A stretch of 52,887 bases of DNA from an uncultured Acetobacteraceae bacterium (GTDB lineage Bacteria > Pseudomonadota > Alphaproteobacteria > Acetobacterales > Acetobacteraceae), in NCBI GenBank assembly GCA_903924985.1, contig CAIYDT010000126.1, positions 1-52,887 on the forward strand. The letters run 5' to 3'. A program made the translations under genes and the position numbers. Under the pieces are notes generated by a model, which did no database searches, was not told where the DNA came from, and was given only the letters and a program-made list of their open reading frames with translations. This document shows positions 34,475 through 42,581 of this stretch, in pieces (within the stretch, counting starts at the first letter, position 1; the number at the start of each line of letters is the position of its first letter).

Positions 34475-35281
34475 ATGCAAACCGATGATTTATCAGCTCC
34501 CAATATGTTTCGGCATTACGTGCAAGGTGAGAACCATTTCACCAATGCACTGGTATCGCTCCTCGCGATATCACGCCAAGACAACCCATTATTTCTGGCG
34601 TCCTTCATGTCCGATCTGCTTGGACTGCAACCCCAGCAAAAAATCTCCACCTTCCGAGTTCAGCGAGATTATTCGGAGTCGCTCAGACGCACGGATACGA
34701 TCGTGGATGCCGAGATTTCGGGCAAAGACATCTGCATGTTTTCCGACATGCTTAGCCAATTCGGAGCGTATTTATATGATGGTATACTCCTCAACGACCT
34801 GGTCGGAGTGATCATGAAAATGTCTTTTGGGAAGAAATCCGGCGTTGATAATGACACATATATACGGGATATTCTGTCAGGTGAGGGGATCGGACGGCAA
34901 TGGAACACACCCAGAAAATATCGAGAATTGGAAGGTCCCGGACGGAAACTTCTTCTGTACGACAAAATCCGCCGGGCCATTACGGTCGAGGTCGAGATAG
35001 AATCGGTGGAGAAGACGGGTGCGGAGTCAGAATTCCCCTGGGCGAACATCTACAAGCCTGACACGCTGTGTGTGTTGGACCCACCTATACCCCTGTCTCG
35101 TATTTGCAGCATCCCCAATCTGGAACATTTGCACACCGGCCGGTCTCCCTACCGCCTGATAACTCATGACGAATACCAACGTTTAAGGCGCCCGTCGGAG
35201 CCTGGGGACAGCAGCCACACTTCACCGTCTATCCCAACAACCGCCCGATCACCTGGGCGGTATAATCCACAACCGGTATGA
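34475..35281 (+). CDS. orphan hypothetical protein, possibly nuclease-like
   Basis: 268 aa beginning MQTDDLSAPNMFRHYVQGEN, then HFTNALVSLLAI. The opening QGENHFTNALVSLL and the later EFPWANIYKPDTLCVLD and HTGRSPYRLITHDEYQRL resemble uncharacterised defence-associated proteins with a PD-(D/E)XK-like core. However, no E-x-K follows the DAEISGKD strand, so catalysis is doubtful. GGAGGAG sits about 7 nt before the ATG at 34475, strong support that it is expressed. GC is lower than its neighbours, and its last 53 nt overlap the end of hrcA tail to tail. Likely acquired; function not assigned. Confidence 0.6.
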   Translation: MQTDDLSAPNMFRHYVQGENHFTNALVSLLAISRQDNPLFLASFMSDLLGLQPQQKISTFRVQRDYSESLRRTDTIVDAEISGKDICMFSDMLSQFGAYLYDGILLNDLVGVIMKMSFGKKSGVDNDTYIRDILSGEGIGRQWNTPRKYRELEGPGRKLLLYDKIRRAITVEVEIESVEKTGAESEFPWANIYKPDTLCVLDPPIPLSRICSIPNLEHLHTGRSPYRLITHDEYQRLRRPSEPGDSSHTSPSIPTTARSPGRYNPQPV

Positions 35282-36350
35282 TCCGTCCATAATTGATCCG
35301 CGTCGGGCCGATCACCCCGATCGCACCGACGATCCGGCCGCCTTCCCCGCGCGCCGGCGCCACCACCATCGACACGCCGGAGGTCCCGAACAGCCCGCTA
35401 TCCGCGCCAATGAAAATTCTGACGCCATCCGACTGCTCGGCCAGTTCCAGCAGGCGCAGCATGGTTTCCTGGGCCTCCAGCCGTTCGAACAGCGCCTGAA
35501 TGGCGGCGAGGCTTTCGATTTGCGTCACATCAGCCAACAGCCTGGCCTGACCGCGCACGAACAGGCTGCCGCCTCGGCCCTCGCCGGTCCAGGTGGCCAG
35601 ACCGGCAGCGACGACCTGCGCCGACAGGGCGTCCAGCTCGGTGCGGTTGGCGGACATTTCCTGGGAGACCAGTTCGCGTAACTCGACCAGGGGACGGCCG
35701 GAAAGGCGAGCGTTCAGATAGTTGCTGGCCTGCTGCAGGGCCGATGGCGGCACGCCGGGCGGGATTTCGATCACCCGGTTTTCCACATGCCCGTCGCCCG
35801 CCACCAGCACCACCAGCGCTCGGCCCGACCCGAGGGGTACGAATTCGATGTGGCGGAGGGCGCCCTCGGATTTTGGGGCCAATACCAGTCCCGCGGCGGC
35901 GGACAGGCCGGACAGCATCGTGCTGGCCTCGGCCAGTGTATCTTCGAGGCTGCGGCCGGCGGTGGCGAGGGTGGCGGAGATCGACTCCCGCTCATCCTCC
36001 GTCAGTTCGCCGAAATGCAGCAACCCGTCGACGAACAGGCGCAGCCCTTGGTCGGTGGGCAGCCGCCCGGCCGAGGTGTGGGGCGCGAACAACAGACCCG
36101 AATCCGTCAGGTCGGCCATCACGTTGCGGATGGTGGCGGGCGACAGGTTCATCGGCAGGCGGCGGGACAGCGTGCGGCTGCCGACGGGCTCGCCGGTTTC
36201 GACGTATTGCTCCACGATCTCCCGCAGCACCGCGGCGGCGCGGGCGTCGAGACCGGTGGGCAATGTCGCGACCAAGCCGGGCATGCGGCCGGTAAAGCGG
36301 GGTGCGGGGGGCGTCAACGGCTTGTTCATGGGGCGGACTTCAACAGTCAT
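35229..36350 (-). CDS. hrcA: heat-inducible transcription repressor HrcA
   Basis: 373-aa HrcA, which binds CIRCE operators and represses groESL/dnaK. The winged-helix N-terminus holds LREIVEQYVETGEPVGSRTL, then RRLPMNLSPATIRNVMADLT and GLLFAPHTSAGRLPTDQGLR. The C-terminal GAF-like part ends GAIGVIGPTRINYGRIIPVV. Starts at 36350 (ATG), 36329 (ATG) or 36365 (TTG) are all possible; none has a strong RBS. The grpE/dnaK genes that usually follow are absent. Confidence 0.94.
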   Translation of the reverse strand: MTVEVRPMNKPLTPPAPRFTGRMPGLVATLPTGLDARAAAVLREIVEQYVETGEPVGSRTLSRRLPMNLSPATIRNVMADLTDSGLLFAPHTSAGRLPTDQGLRLFVDGLLHFGELTEDERESISATLATAGRSLEDTLAEASTMLSGLSAAAGLVLAPKSEGALRHIEFVPLGSGRALVVLVAGDGHVENRVIEIPPGVPPSALQQASNYLNARLSGRPLVELRELVSQEMSANRTELDALSAQVVAAGLATWTGEGRGGSLFVRGQARLLADVTQIESLAAIQALFERLEAQETMLRLLELAEQSDGVRIFIGADSGLFGTSGVSMVVAPARGEGGRIVGAIGVIGPTRINYGRIIPVVDYTAQVIGRLLG

Positions 36351-36651
36351 AGGTAAGTACCGCAAGGCCTGGGGTCAAATGAGTTCGCGGTGTTGCAGGG
36401 CAATCGGGGGAAGGAACGCAGGAGCCGCTGAGGTCGATCATCGTCGTCCTCGGGTCGAGCCCGATGATGGGGGCGCTGCTTGTCGACAACAGTGTGGCCG
36501 CCCTCGCCCCGAATGCTTTCACGCGCCAGGAGGTGCTGTTCGGCGACGCTGACGACCAGACCCAGCCGCCGGACACCGTGGCGTACTTTATCTATTGCTA
36601 GGATTGTAAACCTCGTGCGGGCGCAAACCTTGAGAGGTTTGCTTAGCGCTG
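36351..36651. other. intergenic, no gene recognised
   Basis: This 301-bp stretch between hrcA and the orphan dctP holds open frames on both strands, but none shows family resemblance or a supported start. It could carry the hrcA promoter, but I do not see a CIRCE element. Confidence 0.5.
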
Positions 36652-37668
36652 TCAGACCAATGCGCCGGCGTATTTTTCCAGCGCCGACCATGCCTTGTCG
36701 CCGGCGGCCTTCTTGATGTCGGGATAGTAGCCGCTTTTGCCCAACGCCTCTCGGAACGATTTGGGGTCGGGCTTGTTGAAGGTCAGGCCCTTCTCGGTCA
36801 GGTTCTTCTGCTCCGCGTCGGTCATCGCCTTGAAGTCCAGGCGCTGCGCCGCCGAAGCCGCGGCGAAGGTGCGTGCCACGAGGTCCTGGAGATCGGGCGG
36901 AAGCTTCTTCCACGTGGCCGTGTTGAACGCCACGTGAAACCCCGACCAGACGTGGCCGGTTAGGCTGCAAAATTTCTGCACCTCATACAGCTTGGCGGTG
37001 TCGATCAGCACCAGCGGGTTTTCCTGACCGTCCATGATGCCGGTTTGCAGGGCGCTGTAGACCTCATTGAAGTTCAGCGCGGTGGGTGCCGCGCCGAGGT
37101 GGCGGAACAACGAGATCAGGAACGGCGCCACCGGCAGGCGGATCTTGAAGCCCTTGAGATCGTCGGCCGTCACGATCGGCTTGGTGCGCGTCGTGACGTG
37201 GCGGAACCCGTGATCGTAGGAGTTTTCCAGGCAGTGCAGGCCCATATCGGCCACGGTGCCGCGCAGCATCTTGCCCAGGTCGCCGTCCATCGCCGCCCAG
37301 ACATGATCGTAGTCGGGAAAGGCGAAGCCCACGCCGGTGATGCCGCACACCGGATTGCGCGGCGCCAGCAGGTCGATGGGCAGGATGTACATCTCCATCG
37401 CGCCGGAGATCACCTGCGAGATCATCGCCGTGTCGCCGCCCAACTGGCTGTTGGGGTAGATGGAGATATCCAGCCTTCCGTTGCTTTCCTGCCGGATCTT
37501 GTCCGCGGCTTCCTTGGAGCGTGCCATGGCGGGGTGCTCCATCGGCGACGAAGCCCCGAATTTAAAGCTGAACTCCGCGGCATTGGCCGGCCAATGCAGG
37601 ATGGCGGCGGCACTGAGCCCGCCCACACCTGCTATCGCACGCCGGCGCGAAATTTTATTACGCAGCAT
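36652..37668 (-). CDS. orphan TRAP substrate-binding protein (DctP family)
   Basis: 338-aa periplasmic binding protein. It has a twin-arginine-type signal (SRRRAIAGVGGLSAAAILHW, residues 7-26) ending ANAAEF. The DctP fold shows FKFGASSPMEHPAMARSKEA, NSQLGGDTAMISQVISGAME, LKGFKIRLPVAPFLISLFRH (clamp Arg) and ALQTGIMDGQENPLVLI. The ATG at 37668 has GGGAGG upstream. No permease genes adjoin it, so it must share a DctQM pair or be a remnant of a larger operon. Export by Tat suggests folding or ligand binding in the cytoplasm. Confidence 0.93.
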   Translation of the reverse strand: MLRNKISRRRAIAGVGGLSAAAILHWPANAAEFSFKFGASSPMEHPAMARSKEAADKIRQESNGRLDISIYPNSQLGGDTAMISQVISGAMEMYILPIDLLAPRNPVCGITGVGFAFPDYDHVWAAMDGDLGKMLRGTVADMGLHCLENSYDHGFRHVTTRTKPIVTADDLKGFKIRLPVAPFLISLFRHLGAAPTALNFNEVYSALQTGIMDGQENPLVLIDTAKLYEVQKFCSLTGHVWSGFHVAFNTATWKKLPPDLQDLVARTFAAASAAQRLDFKAMTDAEQKNLTEKGLTFNKPDPKSFREALGKSGYYPDIKKAAGDKAWSALEKYAGALV

Positions 37669-38023
37669 CGGTACGTCCTCCCAGGGGACCGCGGCCATTT
37701 TGGCCGCTGTTTTATGGGATCAGTCTGCGGATGTGCCGATCTTGGAGTCAAGTTCAATCGGTCATTGGGACAGGGCAATCGGCCGGTCGCCTGGATCGAA
37801 GTCCTTGCCTAGCCCCCTGGGTGGCATTGTAAGAACGTAGCATGAACCGAAATCACGCCGCGGCTTACCGCCGATCCGCCCTTGTCCCCACCTTGCGATC
37901 GGCCATGTCCAACACCACGGCCCGGCCGATTGTCGCGGGGAGCCCGCGTGCCCACCGGACGCCCCTGTCGGCGCTGAAGTGGTCGACGGGCCTGGCACCG
38001 GCACGGACCCTCTTGCAACCTGA
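37669..38023. other. intergenic, no gene recognised
   Basis: Together with the remnant to its right this makes a 595-bp gap between the TRAP protein and the next LLM gene. Open frames exist on both strands, but none has a recognisable domain or supported start. Confidence 0.5.
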
Positions 38024-38260
38024 GCCTTTGCCGAAACCGATCGGTCCGCGACGCAACGGGAACCCGCCTGGGAACCTCAACGCGGCGCCCGGTGCGGGGC
38101 CAGGACTCGCGCTGGTGGCCCCCGCAAAGGTCCGGCCATGAAGAACGGCCGGTGCCGGATGCATGGTAGCGCCAGCAATGACCCCTCGGCCGAGGGGCGG
38201 GCGCACAGGCCCATGCAACGTGGGGCGATGCCGAAGGCGCCGCGGGCCGCGGTGTCCCTG
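38024..38260 (+). pseudogene. remnant of a small Cys-rich HGG-type protein gene
   Basis: In one frame this region reads QRGARCGARTRAGGPRKGPA, then MKNGRCRMHG and SASNDPSAEGR. That matches a widespread small protein type with the pattern C-G-A-x-T-R-x-G-x-P-C-x-x-P-A, then G-R-C-R-x-H-G-G, often found near mobile DNA. Here the second Cys is Arg, the second Gly of HGG is Ser, there is no start codon after the upstream stop at 38021-38023, and the frame runs on into the antisense of the next gene. It is a decayed copy. Confidence 0.6.
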
Positions 38261-38263
38261 TTG

Positions 38264-39406
38264 TCAGGCCGGCACGAACACGCCGGTATCCTCGAAGGCC
38301 GGCAGCTCCGTCACGATCTTCGCCGGCTGGGTGAACAGGGAGTCACTCTGCAGCACCGGCTTCACCTTATCGGCGAACAGCCGCAGGTTCAGTTCGGACT
38401 CGTCGTGCGGCAGGCCGCCGTAGGAGAACTCGCAGACCAGGTGATCCAGCCCGGTCAGGGTGCGGAGTTCCGCGATCTGCTGGATGCAGTCGTCGGGGGT
38501 GCCGACCAGCTGAATTTTCACGTAGGTGTCGGTCATCTTCTGACGATGCGTCAGGTCGGACATCTTCTGGTAGGTGCGGCCGATCTTGCTGTAGGCCTCG
38601 TAGCCTTTCACGTTGGCCAGTCCGCCGTCGGAGAAGCGGTAATGGTTGTCGACGGAATCCCATTTTTTGCCCAGCCATGTGACGGCGCGGTCGTCGGCTT
38701 CGGCGCGGGTTTCGGCGCAGGACACGTTGGTCACGATGATCGGCGGCTTGGGCGCATGGCCGGCTTCCGCCGCGTATTTGTGGAAGTCGTAAACCTCATG
38801 GGCGGCTTTCGACCACTCGTTATGCATCACGATCAGCAGGCCGAGGCCCTGGCTGGCGATCAGCTTGGCGGATTCGGGGCTGTTGGCCGATCCGTAGAAG
38901 CGTCGCTCCGGGTGGGAAATCGGCGCCGGGCGGATCGACGTGCGGGGGATTTTGAAGAATTCCCCGTCGTATTCGAAGCTGGATTGCGTCAGCCCCAGCT
39001 TCACGATGTCCAGGCCTTCCTTGAAGCGGGGACGGGCCTCGTCCATCGGGATACGGAACCCCTCGTATTCGACACGAGCGGCGCCGCGGCCGAACCCGAA
39101 GATGCAGCGGCCGCCGCACATGACGTCCAGCAGCGCGATCTGCTCCGCGATGCGGATCGGGTCGTGCCAGGGGATGACGATCACGCCGGTGCCCAGGTGG
39201 ATGCGCTTCGTGCGGCCGGCGTAGTACGACAGGAATTGCAGCGGTGAGGGCGACATCGCGTAGCCGGTGAAATGGTGCTCCAGCGCGAACAGGGAGTCGA
39301 AGCCCAGCGGCTCCGCCAGATCGCCGAGTTGCATATGCTCATGCAGGATCGCCGAGTCGGGGCGTCCCGGCTGACTGAGCATATTGAGTGCCATTCCGAC
39401 TTTCAC
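38264..39406 (-). CDS. LLM class flavin-dependent oxidoreductase
   Basis: 380-aa luciferase-like monooxygenase. It begins VKVGMALNMLSQ, then LAEPLGFDSLFALEHHFTGY, RIHLGTGVIVIPWHDPIRIA, MCGGRCIFGFGRGAARVEYE, RRFYGSANSPESAKLIASQ and LVGTPDDCIQQI. The GTG at 39406 has GGGAGG 8 nt upstream; a longer frame to 39478 is not family-like. It is the fourth LLM enzyme of this window and is divergent from a branched-chain-type binding protein, possibly its substrate importer component. Confidence 0.92.
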   Translation of the reverse strand: MKVGMALNMLSQPGRPDSAILHEHMQLGDLAEPLGFDSLFALEHHFTGYAMSPSPLQFLSYYAGRTKRIHLGTGVIVIPWHDPIRIAEQIALLDVMCGGRCIFGFGRGAARVEYEGFRIPMDEARPRFKEGLDIVKLGLTQSSFEYDGEFFKIPRTSIRPAPISHPERRFYGSANSPESAKLIASQGLGLLIVMHNEWSKAAHEVYDFHKYAAEAGHAPKPPIIVTNVSCAETRAEADDRAVTWLGKKWDSVDNHYRFSDGGLANVKGYEAYSKIGRTYQKMSDLTHRQKMTDTYVKIQLVGTPDDCIQQIAELRTLTGLDHLVCEFSYGGLPHDESELNLRLFADKVKPVLQSDSLFTQPAKIVTELPAFEDTGVFVPA

Positions 39407-39535
39407 GACCGCTGCCTCCCGTGTGTGTACCGTTTGGGAGGCGAGGCTACCGAGGGGTACGGGCGACGTCAAATCCAACGGCGGCGAGGTGAGGGGATGT
39501 CGCGGCGCGCCTTCGATACGCGCCTAAAAATTCTC

Positions 39536-39564
39536 TTGAAAACCATAAATTTAGAAAATAATCG
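39536..39564 (+). promoter_or_regulatory. probable promoter for the ABC binding protein
   Basis: In an unusually AT-rich patch, TTGAAA (39536-39541) and TAATCG (39559-39564) are separated by 17 nt. The leader to the ATG at 39644 would be about 75 nt. Confidence 0.4.
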
Positions 39565-39643
39565 CTAATTTCAGCCTGGGCATTGTGTGATGGGAAAATA
39601 TCTTCTTTCTGTCGTGGGAGTGTTGAAAACAAGGAGTTCCCCC

Positions 39644-40852
39644 ATGAGGCCATCTACCCGAGCCCTGGCCGCCGCCGCGATGCTGACCGTCCTGCCCAGT
39701 CTGGTGTGGGCTGACGGCGATCCGCTGAAGATCGGCGTGCTGACCGACATGACCGGGCCGTATGGCGACGCCTCAGGCCCCGGTTCCGTGCTCGCGGCGC
39801 GCATGGCGATCAAGGACTTCGGTGGTTCGGTTCTGGGACGGCCGGTGGAGGTGCTGGCCGCCGATCACCAAAACAAACCGGATATCGGCACCGACATCGC
39901 GCGGCAGTGGTTCGATCGGGACAACGTGCGGATGATCACGGATTTGACCAACTCGTCGGTCGCGTTGGCGGTGCAGGCCATCGCCAGGCAGCGGGACCGG
40001 ATCGACCTGGTTACCAGCACGGCGACGACCGCGCTGACCAACAACGACTGCTCCCCGTCCGGGGTGCATTGGACCTACGACGCCTACGCGCTGTCGGCCG
40101 GGACCGCCGGGGCGATGGTCGCCGAGGGGGGCAAGACCTGGTACTTCATCACCGCCGACTACGCCTTCGGGGCCAACCTGCAAGCCACCGCCAGGCAGAT
40201 CGTCGAGCAGGCCGGCGGCAAAGTGTTGGGGGCATCGCTGGCGCCGCTGAACACCACCGATTTCGCGGCGCAGCTGGTCAGCGCGCAAGCCTCCGGTGCG
40301 GATGTCGTCGGGCTGGCGAATGCTGGGGCGGATACTGCGAACTCGGTCAAGCAGGCGTTCGAGTTCGGGTTGACCAAGAAGCAGAAACTGGCGGCGTTCC
40401 TGCCGTTCATCACGGACATCAAGGCGATCGGCATCGATCACGCGCAGGGCCTGACGCTGACCACCGCGTTCTACTGGGACCGGAACGACGAGGCGCGGAC
40501 CTGGTCGAAGCGGTTCGAGGCCGAGCAGCACGCGATGCCGACCATGATCCATGCCGGCACCTACTCGGCCGTGCTGCATTACCTGAAAGCGGTGCGGAAG
40601 GCCGGGTCGGTCGAGACAAGCGCGGTCATGAAGGCGATGCGGGAGATCCCGGTGAACGACCCCATCTTCCACGACGGCCACATCCGTTCGGATGGCGTGA
40701 TGGAGCACGACATGTATCTGGTGCGGGTCAAAACACCGGCGGAATCCAAGGGGCCGTGGGACCTTTACACCGTCCTGCGCACCATACCGGGAGACAAGGC
40801 CTTTCAGCCGCTCGCCGAGAGCACCTGCCCGCTGGCGAAGAAGACCGGTTAG
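39644..40852 (+). CDS. ABC transporter substrate-binding protein (LivJ/HAAT type)
   Basis: 402-aa periplasmic protein of the hydrophobic amino acid transport family, whose members also carry amides, aromatic acids and urea. A Sec signal RALAAAAMLTVLPSLVWA precedes DGDPLKIGVLTDMTGPYGD, a typical opening. Further blocks: ADHQNKPDIGTDIARQWFD, DLVTSTATTALTNNDCSP and TWYFITADYAFGANL. The ATG at 39644 has AAGGAG upstream. No permease or ATPase genes follow; it is convergent with the sulfotransferase (4-nt overlap). Orphan binding protein. Confidence 0.92.
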   Translation: MRPSTRALAAAAMLTVLPSLVWADGDPLKIGVLTDMTGPYGDASGPGSVLAARMAIKDFGGSVLGRPVEVLAADHQNKPDIGTDIARQWFDRDNVRMITDLTNSSVALAVQAIARQRDRIDLVTSTATTALTNNDCSPSGVHWTYDAYALSAGTAGAMVAEGGKTWYFITADYAFGANLQATARQIVEQAGGKVLGASLAPLNTTDFAAQLVSAQASGADVVGLANAGADTANSVKQAFEFGLTKKQKLAAFLPFITDIKAIGIDHAQGLTLTTAFYWDRNDEARTWSKRFEAEQHAMPTMIHAGTYSAVLHYLKAVRKAGSVETSAVMKAMREIPVNDPIFHDGHIRSDGVMEHDMYLVRVKTPAESKGPWDLYTVLRTIPGDKAFQPLAESTCPLAKKTG

Positions 40853-41829
40853 GCCGCGCTAAGCCTTGCCTCGAAACGGTCCAGACGCTGGCCGCTATTT
40901 TCCAGCTCCAGCTGCCGGCCGGTGATCTTCACCCGGATGACGGCGTCGGCGGGCAGCTTATGGTGGCTGAGGTCGATGGAAAACCCATGGCATCCGTTTC
41001 CGATGCCACCCGAAGCCAAATCTGCTCGGTATCGATCCGAATTGAATGATTCCAGCAGCCGGTCGTCGGCCAGAACGTCCAGGCGCACCGGCTCCAGCCG
41101 ATTTTCCTCGAAGCACCAGCCGTACAGCGCCCCGCCCATGATGCCGTCGATACGGCCGAGGAAACGACGGGCCGCGACCGAGAGGTAATCCGGGTTGTTG
41201 GGTTTGACCTGCTCCAGCAACGCCGAGCGCTTGGCGGCGGTCAAGGTTATGCCGCAAAAATCGAGTACGCTGTCGATCAACAGCGGCGGGAAGCTGACGA
41301 CCTTTTCGTAGCTCAGCAGCAGCAAGGGGCAATCGGTCTGCTCGGCGAAACGGGCCATGGCCTGCATGGCGCCGCTTGCCGCGATCAATCCTGGCAACTG
41401 ACCCGTATGCTCCGACAGGGCGTTGCGCATCGCGACCGCGACGGGGTCGCGAAAGATCGCGATCAAATGCGGGTTGCGGAACTGGTTCAGCTCATCGTAG
41501 CGCATATAGGCGTGGAGGTTGGGGATCTTGAACCCCCAGCTCGGGTATCTGGTGTTGCGCTGCTGGATCAGCGCCCGCAACAGCTTGGTGTCGCGGGAGC
41601 GCACGATTTCCAACATCTGCGCGTCCTCGTTGACCACGTCGTACACGTGATCGCCCATGTGCAACCCGGCCGCTTTGAGGACCGAGGCCACGAGGCTGGT
41701 GCCGGAGCGGGCGACGCCGGTTACGACGATCGTGCGTTTCCCCTTATCCTTGGCGTTCGTGCCGACACCGTCGCGGCGGATGATGACGCCGGTGTTGAGC
41801 GCTGGTGTATTTGCCATGGCGGTGGTCAT
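40849..41829 (-). CDS. sulfotransferase with C-terminal GW-rich domain
   Basis: 326 aa. Residues 33-215 form a PAPS-dependent sulfotransferase: the phosphosulfate loop VTGVARSGTSLVASVLKAAG, PHLIAIFRDPVAVAMRNAL (3'-phosphate-binding segment) and LLLLSYEKVVSFPPLLIDSV. From about 225 a second domain begins (RIDGIMGGALYGWCFEE to SGGIGNGCHGFSIDLSHH), clearly related to residues 240-338 of the Hint-glycosyltransferase at 5513-7864. The ATG at 41829 overlaps the comF stop (ATGA) and has AGGAGAGGA just upstream. It probably sulfates a cell-surface glycan or peptide; acceptor unknown. Confidence 0.88.
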   Translation of the reverse strand: MTTAMANTPALNTGVIIRRDGVGTNAKDKGKRTIVVTGVARSGTSLVASVLKAAGLHMGDHVYDVVNEDAQMLEIVRSRDTKLLRALIQQRNTRYPSWGFKIPNLHAYMRYDELNQFRNPHLIAIFRDPVAVAMRNALSEHTGQLPGLIAASGAMQAMARFAEQTDCPLLLLSYEKVVSFPPLLIDSVLDFCGITLTAAKRSALLEQVKPNNPDYLSVAARRFLGRIDGIMGGALYGWCFEENRLEPVRLDVLADDRLLESFNSDRYRADLASGGIGNGCHGFSIDLSHHKLPADAVIRVKITGRQLELENSGQRLDRFEARLSAA

Positions 41830-42581
41830 TCCTCTCCTGATCCGGCCCACGCGCGCGGGAGCGGTACCCGAGCGGCGACGAGGGCATCGACGGCTGCCGC
41901 GCCAGCTTGGAGGAGCGTCGCGGTGCAGGCGTTAGCGGTCGCGCCGGAGGTCATGACGTCGTCGATCAGCAGAACCTGCCGCCCGGTCAGGCTTGGTTCG
42001 AGTCCGGGACGCACCATGAAGGCGCCGGCGACTTCCTGTTCACGCTCCGCGGCGGTGCTGTCGCCGAGGGATGCCGTGGCTTTGGTCCGCAACAGGGCGT
42101 CGCGCAGAACCGGTACGCCGGAGATACGACCGAGCTCGGTCGCCAGCAGTACCGCCTGATTGTAGCGCCGTTGGAATAGCCTGCGTCTGTGCAGGGGCAC
42201 GGGAACCAGAACGTCGGCACGGCGCAGCAGATCCGCGCCAGCCCGCGCCATGTGGGGTGCCAGCACGCGGGCCAGTTCAGGCTTGTCCGCGTGCTTGAAC
42301 GGCAGGATCAGCCGGCGGCCCTGGGCGTCGTAGGTCAGGCCGCCGCGCGCCTGGCGATACAGCGGAGGGTTGGTCTCGCACGCCTGGCAGGTGGGGCCCA
42401 GTTCGGCGACGGCGAAGGCCACGCCGCAGCGCTGGCAGCAGGGTTCCCCGATGAAGCTGGTGGCGGCGAAGCAGGCGGCGCAGAGCTGGCCGGCGGTCGC
42501 GACTCGTTCGTCGCACGCCGCGCAGTGCGGCGGCAGCAGAAGGTCGAGCGCGATGCGCCGGACTTCAGTGTGCAGCGCCAA
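41826..42581 (-). CDS. comF: ComF family protein (phosphoribosyltransferase)
   Basis: 251-aa ComF homologue, linked in other bacteria to natural transformation and DNA uptake. The N-terminal zinc-ribbon is rich in Cys (PPHCAACDERVATAGQLCAA, EPCCQRCGVAF, CQACE). The phosphoribosyltransferase part shows VPVPLHRRRLFQRRYNQAVL and the PRPP loop VLLIDDVMTSGATANACTA. The ATG at 42581 lies 17 nt inside the end of the rhodanese gene. It is the middle gene of a three-gene overlapping operon. Confidence 0.94.
   Translation of the reverse strand: MALHTEVRRIALDLLLPPHCAACDERVATAGQLCAACFAATSFIGEPCCQRCGVAFAVAELGPTCQACETNPPLYRQARGGLTYDAQGRRLILPFKHADKPELARVLAPHMARAGADLLRRADVLVPVPLHRRRLFQRRYNQAVLLATELGRISGVPVLRDALLRTKATASLGDSTAAEREQEVAGAFMVRPGLEPSLTGRQVLLIDDVMTSGATANACTATLLQAGAAAVDALVAARVPLPRAWAGSGEE

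Noticed and set aside
37842-38141. 99-codon plus-strand frame in the gap
   Set aside because: It has no RBS or family, and it overlaps the HGG-type remnant read in another frame, which has recognisable motifs.
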